A stretch of DNA of 6,880 nucleotides from DATKDP01 sp035546335 (GTDB lineage Bacteria; Acidobacteriota; Thermoanaerobaculia; Gp7-AA8): the NCBI GenBank assembly GCA_035546335.1, contig DATKDP010000019.1, positions 1 through 6,880 on the forward strand, given 5' to 3'. Each line of letters opens with the position of its first letter. Position 1 is the first letter of the stretch. Below, one piece after another: positions 5,858-6,880 of the stretch. Position numbers and translations under genes: made by a program. The notes beneath the pieces are model-generated. The model was not told where the DNA came from and made no database searches. It saw only the letters and a list, made by a program, of their open reading frames with translations.

Positions 5858-6610
5858 TCAGCTCACGAGAAACTCCGCAAAGCTATGCCACGCTCCCGTC
5901 CCGGAGATCACAAGACGCAGCGGTACCGAAAGGATCAGCAGCGCGCCCCCCCAGATGTAAGCCTTGTGGACGCGTCTTCGCGAGAAGAGATCGTAAAGGA
6001 TACCGAATGCCACGAAGATGAAGCTCAGTCCGAAGAACGCCGGCGGTCCGAGTGACAGCACGCCGGGGAGGCGCGCCACTGCCGCCACGATGATGCTGAT
6101 GTACGCCAGGAGCATGAGCCGCTTGTGCGCTTCCTTGTTTCGGCGCAGCAGCAACGCCGCGGTGACGAACCCGCCGAACAGCAGCATGTCGAACAGGGGA
6201 ATCGCCATGAATGCCAGAGGATCCACCCCCGGAGGCGCCGATCCCGCCGCCGCGCCGGCAACGGCCGTTTTCACGCCTACCGCGAACATGGCCGCCGCCA
6301 GTACCGCTCCCCCGATCCCCAGCCGCTGGTGGAGTCTGACACGGTGAGCCGCCACCAGCACCGTCTGCACGAAGAACACAAGCAGCCATCCGGTGAACAG
6401 CGCGCCATGGATGTGAACCAGGGGGCTCATAGGCCGCCCACTCAGTGTCGTCATCGGCGCCTCGCCGAACAGTCGCAGGTAGTAGGTCGGGGCGAAGCCC
6501 ATGATGACGGTAAGCGCGAGGACGATGGCCATCCCGCTATAAAACACACGGTCGTATCGCCCGGCCACAGATGAATGCGGAACGTCACGCGCAACAGCTG
6601 CACTGGTCAT
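5858..6610 (-). CDS. Seven-helix integral membrane protein with conserved-looking histidines, function unknown
   Basis: This 250-residue protein starts at the ATG 6610-6608 and stops at TGA 5860-5858. After a polar N-terminus of about 24 residues, seven hydrophobic segments lie near 26-46, 66-88, 97-119, 135-155, 166-184, 190-208 and 216-236. Histidines sit at helix ends or in short loops: SPLVHIHGALFTGW (His66, His68), HRVRLHQRLG (His89, His94), EAHKRLMLLAY (His162) and RRRVHKAYIWGG (His215). I know similar uncharacterised bacterial proteins with the VHxHGAxFTxW and HxRLG patterns but no established function. The histidine pattern resembles small heme- or metal-binding membrane families such as DUF2306 or DUF420, which is only an analogy. 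GGAG, 10 nt upstream of the ATG, is a fair Shine-Dalgarno sequence. The gene has its own near-consensus promoter, so it is probably transcribed separately from the gene behind it. It is convergent with the exporter permease. Confidence 0.88.
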   Translation of the reverse strand: MTSAAVARDVPHSSVAGRYDRVFYSGMAIVLALTVIMGFAPTYYLRLFGEAPMTTLSGRPMSPLVHIHGALFTGWLLVFFVQTVLVAAHRVRLHQRLGIGGAVLAAAMFAVGVKTAVAGAAAGSAPPGVDPLAFMAIPLFDMLLFGGFVTAALLLRRNKEAHKRLMLLAYISIIVAAVARLPGVLSLGPPAFFGLSFIFVAFGILYDLFSRRRVHKAYIWGGALLILSVPLRLVISGTGAWHSFAEFLVS

Positions 6611-6642
6611 GGAACCCGTTCTCCGAAAAAGTCAGTGCCGAC

Positions 6643-6671
6643 AAACTACGATTGGCCCCTGATCCTGTCAA
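6643..6671 (-). promoter_or_regulatory. Sigma70-type promoter of the seven-helix membrane protein gene
   Basis: On the minus strand a perfect TTGACA (6671-6666) is followed by a 17-bp spacer and TAGTTT (6648-6643), which keeps the key TA and final T of TATAAT. Predicted transcription starts near 6636, leaving a leader of about 26 nt that contains the GGAG ribosome site at 6624-6621. This is the best-formed promoter in the window and the only one paired with a normal leader. Confidence 0.65.
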
Positions 6672-6732
6672 GCCTGGTGCGCGCGAGGACGTCCGACCCT
6701 CACGAAGCCTGTATAGTTCTCGCCCCTCGCCT

Positions 6733-6880
6733 CTACACCACACGCAACCGGCAGACGTCGTTGAGCAGACACACCTCGCACTGCTCGCGACGCTGTTTGC
6801 GGCTGCACTGGTCGAGCACTCCGAGACGGCAGATGGCGTAGTCGAAACGGACGGGATCGGCGGGGTCGAAGCGCCGGAGC
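6733..6880 (-). CDS. C-terminal fragment resembling the TIGR02757 (DUF2400) family (5' part outside window)
   Basis: The minus strand is open from the right edge to TAG at 6735-6733, giving the final 48 residues. The segment FDPADPVRFDYAICRLGVL resembles, from memory, the conserved C-terminal part of TIGR02757/DUF2400 proteins (DPEDPVKYDFALxRLG). It is followed by a cysteine cluster of pattern C-x8-C-x2-C-x5-C (residues 25, 34, 37 and 43 of the visible part), with another Cys at 17. That spacing resembles the C-x6-C-x2-C-x5-C iron-sulfur loop of endonuclease III and MutY, so a 4Fe-4S cluster and a link to helix-hairpin-helix DNA glycosylases are possible. With most of the protein missing, the family call is moderate and the function open. 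It lies 122 nt upstream of the membrane protein gene on the same strand, with a separate promoter between them. Confidence 0.6.
   Translation of the reverse strand, partial: LRRFDPADPVRFDYAICRLGVLDQCSRKQRREQCEVCLLNDVCRLRVV

Noticed and set aside
6670..6711. Direct repeat AAGCCTG at 6670-6676 and 6705-6711
   Set aside because: Two 7-mers about 35 bp apart in the same orientation are expected by chance and cannot form a hairpin.
6712..6717. TATAGT as a plus-strand -10 box
   Set aside because: No -35 match lies at normal spacing and no plus-strand gene follows in the window.
6575..6841. An 88-codon plus-strand frame at the right end
   Set aside because: It runs through the minus-strand start and promoter of the membrane protein and opposite the TIGR02757-like C-terminus. 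It has no recognisable motif or ribosome site.

Overview
The window is GC-rich, densely packed bacterial chromosomal DNA. It carries seven protein genes, two of them cut by the window edges. The lineage cannot be fixed from this sequence. A lipoprotein signal, the transhydrogenase form with a split alpha subunit and very high third-position GC fit a GC-rich Gram-negative such as Acidobacteriota or Gemmatimonadota, but that is a low-confidence guess. I see no transposase, integrase, phage gene, CRISPR array, tRNA or rRNA.

Layout from left to right. (1) Minus strand, 1-638: the N-terminal 212 residues of an SGNH/GDSL-family esterase or lipase with a lipoprotein signal. (2) 639-826: a divergent control region. 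It has a similar TACAAT box 8 nt before the start codon on each side, an array of TCGCGA palindromes at about 20-bp period, and a TGTGC-N6-GCACA inverted repeat overlapping the expected -35 zone of the rightward promoter. (3) Plus strand, 827-3693: a complete, tightly coupled pntAA-pntAB-pntB operon for the proton-translocating NAD(P) transhydrogenase. (4) 3694-3857: two tandem GC hairpins, then a promoter for the next unit. (5) Plus strand, 3858-5851: a two-gene ABC-2 type exporter (ATPase, then permease) overlapping by one base. (6) Minus strand, 5858-6610: an unnamed seven-helix, histidine-containing membrane protein, convergent with the permease and only 6 nt from it. It has a near-consensus promoter (TTGACA-N17-TAGTTT) at 6643-6671. 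(7) Minus strand, 6733-6880: the last 48 residues of a protein resembling the TIGR02757/DUF2400 family, ending in a cysteine cluster.

Only two sets of genes clearly work together. The Pnt subunits form one membrane complex that couples the proton gradient to hydride transfer from NADH to NADP+. The ATPase and permease form one exporter of unknown substrate. The other genes look like unrelated neighbours. The gene content is mostly ordinary. The points most worth a second look are the apparently leaderless genes with -10 boxes directly before their ATGs, the palindrome array in the divergent promoter region, the CRP/FNR-like half-site pair before pntAA, and a transhydrogenase that seems to lack histidine at the usual membrane proton-channel positions.
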